Source: UBA5266 sp964610025
GTDB lineage: Bacteria; Bacteroidota; Bacteroidia; Bacteroidales; WCHB1-69
NCBI GenBank assembly: GCA_964610025.1
Contig: CAZSTX010000001.1
Coordinates: 1-64,000 of the forward strand
DNA length: 64,000 bases
Direction of reading: 5' to 3'
Shown: positions 54,016 through 62,848 of the stretch, one piece after another
Layout of the letters: each line of letters opens with the position of its first letter
Position numbering within the stretch: position 1 is the stretch's first letter
Program-made: the position numbers and the translations under genes
The notes under the pieces: model-generated
What the model saw: the letters and a program-made list of their open reading frames with translations, nothing else
The model's database searches: none
What the model was told of the DNA's origin: nothing

Positions 54016-54789
54016 TTAATAGGGTTTTGCTATTAAATAATAAGCTGTAGTGTAAAAGTTGCGTAAGTAGGGGATCCATTTAAATGGAAATACTACTTTT
54101 TTTGGACGTAGTTGAAATTTAATTTCATAATTGGGATTAATAAAGTAGTAATCGTTTTTTAGAATGGTGTATTTTTCTTTTCGTAATATTCGATGAAAAC
54201 GTTCAATAGAAAGTCCTGTTTCTTTAATTTCTAATAAATCAACGGGATTTTCTCCAAAATAAAGTAATAGTTTCCGATAAAATGGTGTAGGCAGTAAATG
54301 TATGTAGGGTATTTTCGATAATTTACTTTGACATATTTGCTGGTGTCCACCAAATGGGTTTTGCCATGGAGGAAATCCGAAAAAAATAATACCTTCTGGT
54401 TTTAAAAATTTTTTAACATATTGCATAAACAATTCTTGCTGATGGATATGCTCAATAACATCGCGCATAATAATTATATCAAAAACAAGATTTTCTCTAT
54501 CAATATGGTAAATGTTTGAATGTATAAATTCTATTTTATCTTTGTGTGGATGGTCGTTATAAAAAACTTTTGCATTCTTAATTTGTTGTTCATTGATATC
54601 AATTCCAACACATCGGCATTGCATATCTAAAAAAGCTTTAAGATTACCGCCTTCGCCACATCCTATTTCTAAAATTTCGGTATCTTTGTTGATAGAAAAT
54701 ACTTTATTAATATAAGGAATGACATGTTTTTTAGTAGTAAAAACTTGTTCTTCAAAATAAAGTTTTCTATTTAAATATCGCTCGTGCAT
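54016..54789 (-). CDS. Class I SAM-dependent methyltransferase
   Basis: From the ATG at 54789 the protein has 257 residues. The SAM-binding motif I is ILEIGCGEGGNLKAFLD near residue 40, motif II is CVGIDINEQQI, and FDIIIMRDVIEHI is near residue 98. The later part carries GFPPWQNPFGGHQQICQSKLS, a substrate-side segment common in lipid- or quinone-type methyltransferases. The substrate is unknown. A TTG start 24 bases upstream would overlap the end of aspS and is less likely. Confidence 0.82.
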   Translation of the reverse strand: MHERYLNRKLYFEEQVFTTKKHVIPYINKVFSINKDTEILEIGCGEGGNLKAFLDMQCRCVGIDINEQQIKNAKVFYNDHPHKDKIEFIHSNIYHIDRENLVFDIIIMRDVIEHIHQQELFMQYVKKFLKPEGIIFFGFPPWQNPFGGHQQICQSKLSKIPYIHLLPTPFYRKLLLYFGENPVDLLEIKETGLSIERFHRILRKEKYTILKNDYYFINPNYEIKFQLRPKKVVFPFKWIPYLRNFYTTAYYLIAKPY

Positions 54790-54799
54790 TTTGTTTTTT

Positions 54800-56551
54800 T
54801 TAAGAACGGTCAATTTTTAGAAATAATTCTTTTAGTTGTTCGCTACTAATTTCGTAGGGTGCATTAATCATAACGTCTCGTCCGAGATTGTTTTTAGGAA
54901 AGGCTATACAATCGCGTATAGAATCAATGCCATTGAATACTGCACACATACGGTCAAATCCGAAAGCGATACCACCGTGAGGAGGAGCACCGTATTCAAA
55001 AGCATTCATCAAAAAACCAAATTGTTTTTGCGCTTCATTATCTGTAAATCCTAAGGATTGAAATATTTTATTTTGCAAATCTCTCTTATGGATACGAATA
55101 GAACCTCCACCAATTTCTACCCCATTGATTACTAAATCGTATGCATTAGCGTGTATGTTGGCTATATGTTCGCTATCTAATAAAGGAATATCTTCTGGTT
55201 TAGGTGAAGTAAATGGGTGATGTTTAGCATAAAATCGTTGCGTTTCTTCGTCCCATTCAAACATTGGAAAATCAACTACCCAAACAGCTTTGAAATGTTC
55301 TTTGTTGCGTAATTCTAATCGATTACCCATTTCTAAACGTAATTCTCCGAGAGCTTTTCTTGTTTTTTCTGTTTTCCCTGAAAGAATGAGTATTAAATCA
55401 TCTTTTGTAGCTTTAAAGGCATCAGCAACTTTTTTTAGGTCTTCTTGATTGTAAAATTTATCAATAGAAGATTTAAAAGTGTTGTTTTCTAAACATTGTA
55501 TATATACCATGCCGTTTGCACCTATTTGAGGGCGTTTGACAAATTCGGTTAATTCGTCAATTTGTTTGCGTGTGTACTTACTACATCCTTTAGCACAAAT
55601 ACCTATTATTGATTCGGCTTCATTAAAAATTTTGAAATCTCTATGTTGTAGAAGATTATTTAGCTCTACAAACTGCATGTCAAAACGTATATCTGGTTTG
55701 TCGCTACCATAAAATTTCATAGCATCATGATAAGTAATGCGTTGAAAGTCTGATAATTCTATATTCTTAAATTTTCTAAATAAATGAATAAATAATTTTT
55801 CAAATATTTTTATTACATCTTCTTGTGTAACAAACGACATTTCGCAATCGATTTGTGTAAATTCAGGCTGACGATCAGCTCTGAGGTCTTCGTCTCTAAA
55901 ACAACGTACAATTTGAAAATACTTATCTACTCCTGCTATCATTAGCAATTGTTTAAATTGCTGAGGTGATTGTGGAAGAGCATAAAACTGTCCTGCATTT
56001 AATCGAGAAGGAACCACAAAGTCGCGTGCACCTTCAGGTGTTGAACGAATGAGAAAAGGGGTTTCTATTTCTAAAAAATCAATATTATTTAAATAATTAC
56101 GTATTTCAATAGCTAATTGATGACGAAATATTATTTTTTTTTGAACATTATTACGTCTTAAATCTAAATAACGGTATTGCATGCGTAATTCTTCGCCTCC
56201 GTCTGTATGGTCTTCGATAGTAAAAGGAGGTAATTTAGAAGTATTTAGAATATTAATTTTTTTTACATTTATTTCAATGTCGCCAGTAGGAATAGATTTG
56301 TTTTTATTAAAACGTTCTACTACTATTCCTTCTACTTGTATTACATATTCACGTCCTAATTTACGTGCTTTTTCGCACAATTCACTATTAGTATCCATGT
56401 TAAATGCTAATTGTGTAATGCCATAACGGTCACGCAAATCAATAAAAGTCATTCCGCCTAAATTGCGTATGCGTTGAACCCATCCACAAAGGTGAACATG
56501 TTGCTCTATATTGCTGCTGTTTAATTCTCCACAAGTATTTGTTCTATACAT
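54800..56551 (-). CDS. aspS: Aspartyl-tRNA synthetase
   Basis: The 583-residue protein has the bacterial AspRS layout: an N-terminal OB anticodon-binding domain with HVHLCGWVQRIRNLGGMTFIDLRD, class II motif 2 QIVRCFRDEDLRADRQPEFTQID near residues 211-233, an inserted GAD domain (about 285-420), and motif 3 GIAFGFDRMCAVF near the end. It charges tRNA-Asp. It heads the aspS-methyltransferase-kinase run, and a promoter element lies 38 bases upstream. Confidence 0.97.
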   Translation of the reverse strand: MYRTNTCGELNSSNIEQHVHLCGWVQRIRNLGGMTFIDLRDRYGITQLAFNMDTNSELCEKARKLGREYVIQVEGIVVERFNKNKSIPTGDIEINVKKINILNTSKLPPFTIEDHTDGGEELRMQYRYLDLRRNNVQKKIIFRHQLAIEIRNYLNNIDFLEIETPFLIRSTPEGARDFVVPSRLNAGQFYALPQSPQQFKQLLMIAGVDKYFQIVRCFRDEDLRADRQPEFTQIDCEMSFVTQEDVIKIFEKLFIHLFRKFKNIELSDFQRITYHDAMKFYGSDKPDIRFDMQFVELNNLLQHRDFKIFNEAESIIGICAKGCSKYTRKQIDELTEFVKRPQIGANGMVYIQCLENNTFKSSIDKFYNQEDLKKVADAFKATKDDLILILSGKTEKTRKALGELRLEMGNRLELRNKEHFKAVWVVDFPMFEWDEETQRFYAKHHPFTSPKPEDIPLLDSEHIANIHANAYDLVINGVEIGGGSIRIHKRDLQNKIFQSLGFTDNEAQKQFGFLMNAFEYGAPPHGGIAFGFDRMCAVFNGIDSIRDCIAFPKNNLGRDVMINAPYEISSEQLKELFLKIDRS

Positions 56552-56588
56552 TGTTATATTTAATTGAAAATAAATAGATAAATAAATG

Positions 56589-56596
56589 CAAAGGTA
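56589..56596 (-). promoter_or_regulatory. Bacteroidota -7 promoter element for aspS
   Basis: This reads TACCTTTG on the minus strand, 37 bases before the aspS ATG. Confidence 0.55.
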
Positions 56597-56674
56597 ATAT
56601 TTTTTTTTAGATACTGCTTTAGCTTCTTTCTTTTTAGCAAATCTTTTTTTTTGATGTACTATTGTTTTTTTTTA

Positions 56675-56682
56675 TACATTTG
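56675..56682 (+). promoter_or_regulatory. Bacteroidota promoter for the UDP-sugar dehydrogenase gene
   Basis: The -7 element TACATTTG is preceded, about 21 bases upstream, by a TTTG at about 56650-56653 in the -33 position. It is one of the clearest two-part Bacteroidota promoters in the window and lies 39 bases before the TTG start. Confidence 0.65.
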
Positions 56683-56721
56683 CATTATTAATTTTTTTAC
56701 AAATATATAAATTTTAATAAA

Positions 56722-58041
56722 TTGAATTCAAAAGTCTTAGTAGTTGGTACTGGTTATGTAGGCTTGGTAACGGGAGCCTGCTTTTCTGAAATGGGAATTC
56801 CGGTTGTTTGCATAGATATTAATAAAGAGAAAATAGAAAATCTAAAAAAAGGAATTATTCCAATTTATGAACCTGGATTAGAATCTATTGTAGAAAAGAA
56901 TGTGAAAGCTGGACGATTAAATTTTTCCACCTCTTTAAAAGATTGTTTAAACGATGCACAAGTTGTTTTTTCAGCAGTAGGCACACCACCTGACGAAGAT
57001 GGAAGTGCTGATTTGCAATATGTTTTAGAAGTTGCTCGTACTGTTGGGCAACATATGAAATCTTATAAATTAATTGTAACTAAAAGTACTGTACCTATAG
57101 GTACGGCTGTTTTAGTACGTCAAACAGTTCAAAAAGAGTTAGACAAAAGAGGTGTAAAAATTGATTTTGATATAGCTTCTAATCCCGAATTTTTGAAAGA
57201 AGGCGATGCAATTAATGATTTTATGCGACCTGATAGGGTAGTAGTAGGAGTTGATTCTAAAAAAGCCGAAGATATAATGACGACACTTTATCGCCCATTT
57301 TTAATTAATAATTTTCGCGTTATATTTATGGATATAGCTTCTGCCGAAATGACAAAATACGCTGCTAATGCCATGTTAGCTACTCGTATTAGTTTTATGA
57401 ACGACATAGCTAACCTGTGCGAAAAGGTAAATGCTAATATCAATATGGTTCGTAAAGGCATAGGTACTGATACACGTATAGGAAATAAATTTCTCTATGC
57501 AGGTGTTGGCTATGGTGGTTCTTGCTTCCCGAAAGATGTAAAAGCACTAATAAAAATAGGTGAAAAACAAGGACATGAATTAAGTATTTTAAAAGCAGTT
57601 GAAGAAGTAAATGAAAAACAAAAAGCATTGCTTTTTAATAAATTAAATACTTATTACAAAGGAGATTTACGAGGAAAGACAATCGCATTGTGGGGCTTAT
57701 CGTTTAAACCAGAAACAGACGATATGCGTGAATCACCAGCTTTGGTATTGATAAAAAAAATACTTGAAGCAGGTTGCATAATTAAAGCATACGATCCCGT
57801 AGCAATGAAAGAAGCCAAACGTATATTGAATGATAAAATATTGTATGCCAACGATATTTATGATGCTGTAAACAACGCAGATGCTTTGTTGCTTGTTACA
57901 GAATGGAAAGAGTTTCGTATGCCCAATTGGTCTATTGTACATAAAATGATGAAAAAACCACTTCTATTTGATGGAAGAAATATTTATGACGGACCAGAGT
58001 TAAGAAAAAAGAAATTTGAATATTACGGAGTAGGATTGTAG
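56722..58041 (+). CDS. UDP-glucose/GDP-mannose dehydrogenase family protein (Ugd-like)
   Basis: The 439-residue protein has the NAD motif VVGTGYVGLVTGACFSEMG, SAVGTPPDEDGSADL near residue 91, TKSTVPIGTA near residue 120, and the catalytic Cys in GYGGSCFPKDVKALI near residue 260; KPETDDMRESPALVLI follows. The enzyme oxidises the C6 hydroxyl of a UDP-sugar, most likely UDP-glucose to UDP-glucuronate, for surface polysaccharides. It starts at TTG; no in-frame ATG precedes the conserved start. Confidence 0.92.
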   Translation: MNSKVLVVGTGYVGLVTGACFSEMGIPVVCIDINKEKIENLKKGIIPIYEPGLESIVEKNVKAGRLNFSTSLKDCLNDAQVVFSAVGTPPDEDGSADLQYVLEVARTVGQHMKSYKLIVTKSTVPIGTAVLVRQTVQKELDKRGVKIDFDIASNPEFLKEGDAINDFMRPDRVVVGVDSKKAEDIMTTLYRPFLINNFRVIFMDIASAEMTKYAANAMLATRISFMNDIANLCEKVNANINMVRKGIGTDTRIGNKFLYAGVGYGGSCFPKDVKALIKIGEKQGHELSILKAVEEVNEKQKALLFNKLNTYYKGDLRGKTIALWGLSFKPETDDMRESPALVLIKKILEAGCIIKAYDPVAMKEAKRILNDKILYANDIYDAVNNADALLLVTEWKEFRMPNWSIVHKMMKKPLLFDGRNIYDGPELRKKKFEYYGVGL

Positions 58042-58063
58042 AATAAAATAATTAATAAATTTA

Positions 58064-58621
58064 ATGATTATGAAACAAGAAATTTTAGATTTGTGGCCAG
58101 AATTACAATGGATTAAAAATGAAGATTTACGTTTAAAAACAGCTAAAACATGGGACTTAGCTTTGGCAAAAAGTGTTTTGACTATTGATGATTTACATAC
58201 AATACCTTTTACTTTATTGTGTGGTCCTGATTTAAAAGTAAGCTTTATGGCACACAAACGCTGTGTAGTACATGTTGCATATGAGTCGGCAATAAAAATG
58301 CAAGAATTTTTTAAAGATGAGTTACCTATTAATATGGATTATGTCGTAGCTGGAGCCATTTTAGCCGATGTTGGAAAGTTATTAGAATATGAAATGAGAG
58401 ATGGAAAGTCCTGTGTTGGAAGTTATGGAAAATACTTACGCCATCCTTTTTCGGGAGTGTCTCTCGCCGAACAATGCGATGTTCCAGCTGCAGTGTGTCA
58501 TATTATTGCAGCACATGCTGGAGAAGGCGATTTAATAAAACGTTCAACAGAAGCTTATATAGTACATCATGCTGATTTTATGACTTTTCTTCCTTTTAAA
58601 GATCGTTTGAAAATAGAATAA
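58064..58621 (+). CDS. HD-domain-like protein with altered HD motif
   Basis: The 185-residue protein has the order of an HD phosphohydrolase: AHKRCVVHVAYES near residue 63 (His), then MDYVVAGAILADVGKLLEYE near residues 91-110 where most HD proteins have HDVGK but this one has ADVGK, RHPFSGVSLAEQ, and CHIIAAHAGEGD near residue 146. The retained Asp, GK and distal His residues place it in the superfamily. Loss of the first residue of the HD pair may lower or change metal binding. Its function is unknown. It follows the UDP-sugar dehydrogenase by 22 bases. Confidence 0.75.
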   Translation: MIMKQEILDLWPELQWIKNEDLRLKTAKTWDLALAKSVLTIDDLHTIPFTLLCGPDLKVSFMAHKRCVVHVAYESAIKMQEFFKDELPINMDYVVAGAILADVGKLLEYEMRDGKSCVGSYGKYLRHPFSGVSLAEQCDVPAAVCHIIAAHAGEGDLIKRSTEAYIVHHADFMTFLPFKDRLKIE

Positions 58622-58638
58622 TAAAAATTAAAATAATA

Positions 58639-59331
58639 ATGAGAAATTCTTATTTATGGGCAGTAATAGGAGTAGGTTTGTTTTTTGCTCCTTTCTTTTT
58701 ATTCGATAGTGTTTATGATAGTTATAAACAATGGAATGCTATTAATCCTATTTCATTGGCTTTTCTGAAATTTGCTATTTTAGCTACTTTTGGCGAAGTT
58801 TTAGGATTACGTATTAAAACAGGGAAATACAGTGCGCCAGGATTTGGGTTGATACCACGTGCTGTTATTTGGGGATTTCTTGGAATGTGGATAGCGGCTG
58901 CTATGGGAATTTTCAGAAGTGGTGTTCCTGCTTTTATGGATAAATTTGCCGTTTTTCATGGAATGGCAGAAGCAATGGCTGGCGATTTTTCGGCAATGAA
59001 ATTAGTAGGAGCTTTTTTTATTAGTTTGATGATGAATACTAGTTTTGCTCCTGTTTTCATGACTTTGCATAAAATTACTGATACGCATATTATGAACCAT
59101 GGCGGAAAAATAAATTGTTTGTGGAACCCCATACCTATTAGAAAAACCATTACGACATTGAATTGGGATGTACAATGGAACTTTGTTTTTAAGAAAACAA
59201 TACCTTTGTTTTGGGTGCCTGCACATACGCTTACTTTTATTTTACCTACTGATTTTCAAGTTTTATTTGCAGCTATATTAGGAGTTGTTTTAGGAGTTAT
59301 ATTATCAATAGCTGTTATAAAAAGTAAATAA
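58639..59331 (+). CDS. Multi-pass membrane protein, possibly Mpv17/PMP22-like
   Basis: The 230-residue protein has five or six hydrophobic segments, including MRNSYLWAVIGVGLFFAPFFLF at the start and FQVLFAAILGVVLGVILSIAV at the end. The stretch LNWDVQWNFVFKKTIPLFWVPAH resembles the C-terminal signature of Mpv17/PMP22 proteins, but the match is judged by eye and weak. No transport motif is visible. It lies 17 bases after the HD-like gene and just before two PspC genes. Confidence 0.6.
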   Translation: MRNSYLWAVIGVGLFFAPFFLFDSVYDSYKQWNAINPISLAFLKFAILATFGEVLGLRIKTGKYSAPGFGLIPRAVIWGFLGMWIAAAMGIFRSGVPAFMDKFAVFHGMAEAMAGDFSAMKLVGAFFISLMMNTSFAPVFMTLHKITDTHIMNHGGKINCLWNPIPIRKTITTLNWDVQWNFVFKKTIPLFWVPAHTLTFILPTDFQVLFAAILGVVLGVILSIAVIKSK

Positions 59332-59338
59332 TAAAACC

Positions 59339-59524
59339 ATGGGATATAAAAAATTTACACGAAGTGTAAACAATCGGCGCATAGCCGGAGTGTGTGGCGG
59401 ATTGGGGGAATATTTTAATATTGACCCAATGTTGTTGCGTGTGATTTTTATAGTTTTACTATTATTTGGAGGAGGAGGTTTGATAATTTATTTGCTATTT
59501 TGGGTGTTAGCACCTGAAAGTTAA
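59339..59524 (+). CDS. PspC-domain protein, short form
   Basis: The 61-residue protein is a bare PspC domain: RRIAGVCGGLGEYFNIDP, then a hydrophobic helix (LLRVIFIVLLLFGGGGLIIYLLFWVLAP). PspC proteins take part in membrane-stress responses. It is followed 13 bases later by a second PspC protein and then by a LiaF-like protein. Confidence 0.88.
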   Translation: MGYKKFTRSVNNRRIAGVCGGLGEYFNIDPMLLRVIFIVLLLFGGGGLIIYLLFWVLAPES

Positions 59525-59537
59525 TATTAAAATAAAT

Positions 59538-59987
59538 ATGATGAATAAAAAATTTGTTCGAACAAAAGACAAACGCATTGCCGGAGTATGTGGAGGTATT
59601 GCAAAGTATTTTAATATCGATCCTTTGATTGTGAGAGTTTTGTTTTTAGCAATGATGTTTTTGGGTGGTAGTGGATTGTTTATTTATATCGTTTTGCTTA
59701 TTATTATGCCTTACGAAGACGATGAATTTGCTGATTATGTTGAAATTAATTCTGATGATGCAAGCAAAGAAAGTCCCTATTCAGAGAAGAAAAATACGAC
59801 AGAAGTAAAAAAACGATTTTTAAATGTAAGTTCACTAATAATGGGATTATTGTTGATATTGTTAGGAATTTTCTTTTTGCTTCGCAATTTTTTTCCATTA
59901 TTAAAATTTGAATACTGGTTTCCTTTGTTGTTGGTTGTCGGTGGTTTATTATTGATAATAACGGCTGTGAAGCGAGAAAAAAAATAA
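59538..59987 (+). CDS. PspC-domain protein with C-terminal membrane extension
   Basis: The 149-residue protein repeats the PspC domain (KRIAGVCGGIAKYFNIDPLIVRVLFLAMMF), then an acidic linker (about 58-85) and two further hydrophobic helices (SLIMGLLLILLGIFFLL and FPLLLVVGGLLLII). It is a paralogue of the preceding 61-residue protein and looks like the same module fused to a second membrane unit. It probably senses or transmits envelope stress. Confidence 0.87.
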   Translation: MMNKKFVRTKDKRIAGVCGGIAKYFNIDPLIVRVLFLAMMFLGGSGLFIYIVLLIIMPYEDDEFADYVEINSDDASKESPYSEKKNTTEVKKRFLNVSSLIMGLLLILLGIFFLLRNFFPLLKFEYWFPLLLVVGGLLLIITAVKREKK

Positions 59988-59990
59988 ATT

Positions 59991-60887
59991 ATGCGTTATA
60001 AAAATCTTTTTTGGGGTATTTTTTTCATAGTAATAGGTGTTCTATGGTTTTTAAATATGAAAAATATTGTTGTTATTTATTATAGCAATATTTATTCTCT
60101 TTGGCCTCTTGTTTTAATTTGGATGGGAATCAGCATTATTCCTATTAAAAATGGCTATAAAATTTCTATGGATTTGTTGGTGTTAGCTTTGGCAATTTAT
60201 ATATTGTTAGCACCTAATAATTATCAACATTCCACTTTATCGCCTATCGAAAAAGAGCAATCTAAAATGCTGTTTGAGAAAAAAACAGACAGTGTTAAAA
60301 TAAGCCAAACAGTCGATTTGTCGATGAGCCTATATGGAGGTAGCTTTACTATAGGTCCGGGAAGTGATATTGTGAATGTGTTTGGAAAAGAAAAAAAAGC
60401 ACAAAAAATAAGCATCAAACACGAAATAGACGATATTAATTCGCATTCAGATATTGAACTAAACTATCATATTTTTTCGTCTCTTGCTAATGAAAGTAAT
60501 TATAAAATATTATTGCATCTTTTGCCAATTTGGTCTATCAATTTAGATGCAGGAGCGGCTAAATGTGCATTTGATTTGTCTGATTTTAAAGTGAGAAAAA
60601 TAAATATAAATGCAGGAGTAACAGATGTATATATAAAATTAGGAGCATTGTATTCCGATGTAGCATTAACTATTGCTACAGGTGTTGCCATTGCCAACAT
60701 AGAAGTGCCTTCTAATATGCAGTGCATTGTTTATGATGAGTCTGGATTTACCCGTCTTGATTTAAACGATTTTAATAAACAAGAAAAAAATAAGTATATT
60801 TCCAATAATACAAATGATGAATCAAAAGGAGTTATACATATTAATATTCAATCTGGAATGTCGAATGTTAACATTAAAAGATATTAG
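59991..60887 (+). CDS. LiaF/DUF5668-like membrane protein
   Basis: The 298-residue protein starts with hydrophobic segments (LFWGIFFIVIGVLWFLNMKN and YSLWPLVLIWMGISIIP) typical of LiaI/LiaF-like DUF5668, plus a third helix near residue 60. The soluble C-terminal half (about 95-298) is a repetitive beta structure with SLYGGSFTIGPGS, NLDAGAAKCAFDLSDF and GMSNVNIKRY, as in the LiaF C-terminal domain. It begins three bases after the second PspC gene. PspC plus LiaF-like genes often form an envelope-stress unit. Confidence 0.82.
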   Translation: MRYKNLFWGIFFIVIGVLWFLNMKNIVVIYYSNIYSLWPLVLIWMGISIIPIKNGYKISMDLLVLALAIYILLAPNNYQHSTLSPIEKEQSKMLFEKKTDSVKISQTVDLSMSLYGGSFTIGPGSDIVNVFGKEKKAQKISIKHEIDDINSHSDIELNYHIFSSLANESNYKILLHLLPIWSINLDAGAAKCAFDLSDFKVRKININAGVTDVYIKLGALYSDVALTIATGVAIANIEVPSNMQCIVYDESGFTRLDLNDFNKQEKNKYISNNTNDESKGVIHINIQSGMSNVNIKRY

Positions 60888-61547
60888 ATGTTGTTGAAGC
60901 GTTTAATATCGGTTGTTATAATTTGTTGTTTTTTGAAAGTGAATTTTTTGAAAAGTCAAAATCTTCATATGTTCTGTAATATTGATACAGTGCAACAAAC
61001 ATTAACAACCAAAATTTATTTTTGCAATATTTCTTCTCAAGGAAAAACTCGTTGGCAAGAAACGCTATTGCCTAAAACTCGCATAATTGCCATTGATACT
61101 CATGGTGTAGCATGGGATACAATAGGTAATTTATTGACAGTAATATGGGATAAATTTCCTATAGCCGATACAATTATTTATTCTTTTACAGTGAAATTTA
61201 CAGACGAAATACCTTTTTCTTTTTATTGGGGCAAAGGTGCTTTGTTGTTTGTAAATACCGATGGTAATATTCAAAAAATAAATTCTTATCCACAGTGTAT
61301 TGTAAAGAATGGACTTGATAAATATACTGGTTTAGATACCCTTTATTACATACAGGTAGGAGTTGGAAGTAATTATCGCAAGGGAGATTATAAATTATAC
61401 GATAGCGATGATATTTTTATCAAAAAATATAATAACCTTTATAAGTATCAAGTTGGACCTTATAGTAGTATTGAACAAGCTCGTGAACGTTTACTGTTTT
61501 ATAGAAAGCAAGTTCCCGATGCTTTTATAGTAAAAGAAAAAAAATAG
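60888..61547 (+). CDS. Secreted SPOR-like domain protein
   Basis: The 219-residue protein starts immediately after the stop of the LiaF-like gene. A signal peptide (ending LKSQ) is followed by an unrecognised beta-rich domain (about 25-140). The C-terminal stretch (about 148-215) is SPOR-like: LYYIQVGVGSNYRKG, then YKYQVGPYSSIEQARERLLFYRK and DAFIV. SPOR domains bind denuded peptidoglycan at division sites, so an envelope role fits the operon. It converges with the iron-sulfur gene two bases away. Confidence 0.75.
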   Translation: MLLKRLISVVIICCFLKVNFLKSQNLHMFCNIDTVQQTLTTKIYFCNISSQGKTRWQETLLPKTRIIAIDTHGVAWDTIGNLLTVIWDKFPIADTIIYSFTVKFTDEIPFSFYWGKGALLFVNTDGNIQKINSYPQCIVKNGLDKYTGLDTLYYIQVGVGSNYRKGDYKLYDSDDIFIKKYNNLYKYQVGPYSSIEQARERLLFYRKQVPDAFIVKEKK

Positions 61548-61549
61548 TT

Positions 61550-62848
61550 TTATTTTTCAATCACTAAGGCATCGGCTATGATTTCTGCTATGCTTTTTAT
61601 CTTGATATTTAATTTATAATGATGATTGAGTTGCATTAATTGGTCGATGCAATTGTGGCAAGGAGTTACTACAATAGTAGCACCTGTTTTTCGTATTTGA
61701 TTGGCTTTAATTTCTCCTATTTTCAGTCGACGTTCGTTGTATTCGCTCATTGCTAACTGTCCACCGCCACCACCGCAACAGAAATTATCATTGCCGTAAG
61801 GATTCATTTCTACAACATCTTTAGCAGCATTTTTTATTGCAAACCGAATTTCGTTAAGCAAGCCTCCATTACGTACCAAATTGCAAGGATCGTGAATGGT
61901 AATCTTTTCATTTATAAGATTATTGTTGAGTTTTATTCTGCCTGTTCGTATATAATCATTAATAATTTCAACAACAGTAATAGTGTTGAAATCATATTCG
62001 ATAGCTAAATAATTCGGACCTTCCCATCGGGTAGAGCGTGAACCATGCCCACATTCTCCTAAAACTAAGGTGTTAGCATTGAGTTTTTTTACTTCATCGT
62101 ATAGTTTTTTAGCTATGATGGCAGCATGTTCGTCGTTTCCGCTATAGTAGCCGTAATTTGTAACATCATACATATTAGTTGATAAAGTCCAACTTTCTTT
62201 GGCAGCATAAAACACTTTTGCCATAGCTGAAATAGAAAGTGGAAAAAATTTAGGTTCACGTGGATTGAGTGTGTAGAGAATGTTTTTATCTTTTTCGTCT
62301 AATGGAATACGAGCATTTTCGTCTTGCATTTCGTCTATTAATTCTTCTTCCATCCATTTAATAGTGTCTACAAATTCTTCGCTTGGAATACTCATGTTAT
62401 TGCCAGTGATTAAGCTAGCATCTACTGTCGATTGTAAAGAAGGTGGAACTAAATCCATGGCAGCTAACATTTGTCTTCCTACTTTAACAATGTATGCAAT
62501 ATCGACACCTATGGAGCAATGTTTTACACAACGTCCGCACATAGTACATGCTCCATATAAAAGATCAATCATTTCTTCTATCATTTTTTCGTCTAATTCG
62601 CGAGCATTGACTAATTTAGGTGCTATTTTTCCAGTAAGCGTACAATAGCGACGGTAGAGCGAAGCTACTAATTCTACTTTGCGTGCGGGAATGTATTTTG
62701 CTTCTTTCATACTAATAAAATAAGTGCAACTTGTAGCACATAAACCGCAATGTACGCAAGCATTTATATGTGTTATCAATTTGCTGTCTTCAGGCATTTG
62801 TAGTATTTTTAATGCCTTTTCTATTTGTTCTTTTGTTATCTTACTCAT
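61550..62848 (-). CDS. DsrK/HdrD-like iron-sulfur protein
   Basis: The 432-residue protein has two N-terminal [4Fe-4S] ferredoxin motifs (CVHCGLCATSC near residue 32 and CTMCGRCVKHC near residue 98) and C-terminal CCG-type ligands: GECGH, DPCNLVRNGG near residue 318, NFCCGGGGGQLA near residue 357, and TPCHNC near residue 400. This is the catalytic-subunit layout of HdrD, DsrK and HmeD, whose non-cubane cluster reduces disulfides. It overlaps the membrane cytochrome gene by four bases, and a DsrC gene is next. It probably reduces a DsrC disulfide or trisulfide with quinol electrons, or runs in reverse. Confidence 0.88.
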   Translation of the reverse strand: MSKITKEQIEKALKILQMPEDSKLITHINACVHCGLCATSCTYFISMKEAKYIPARKVELVASLYRRYCTLTGKIAPKLVNARELDEKMIEEMIDLLYGACTMCGRCVKHCSIGVDIAYIVKVGRQMLAAMDLVPPSLQSTVDASLITGNNMSIPSEEFVDTIKWMEEELIDEMQDENARIPLDEKDKNILYTLNPREPKFFPLSISAMAKVFYAAKESWTLSTNMYDVTNYGYYSGNDEHAAIIAKKLYDEVKKLNANTLVLGECGHGSRSTRWEGPNYLAIEYDFNTITVVEIINDYIRTGRIKLNNNLINEKITIHDPCNLVRNGGLLNEIRFAIKNAAKDVVEMNPYGNDNFCCGGGGGQLAMSEYNERRLKIGEIKANQIRKTGATIVVTPCHNCIDQLMQLNHHYKLNIKIKSIAEIIADALVIEK

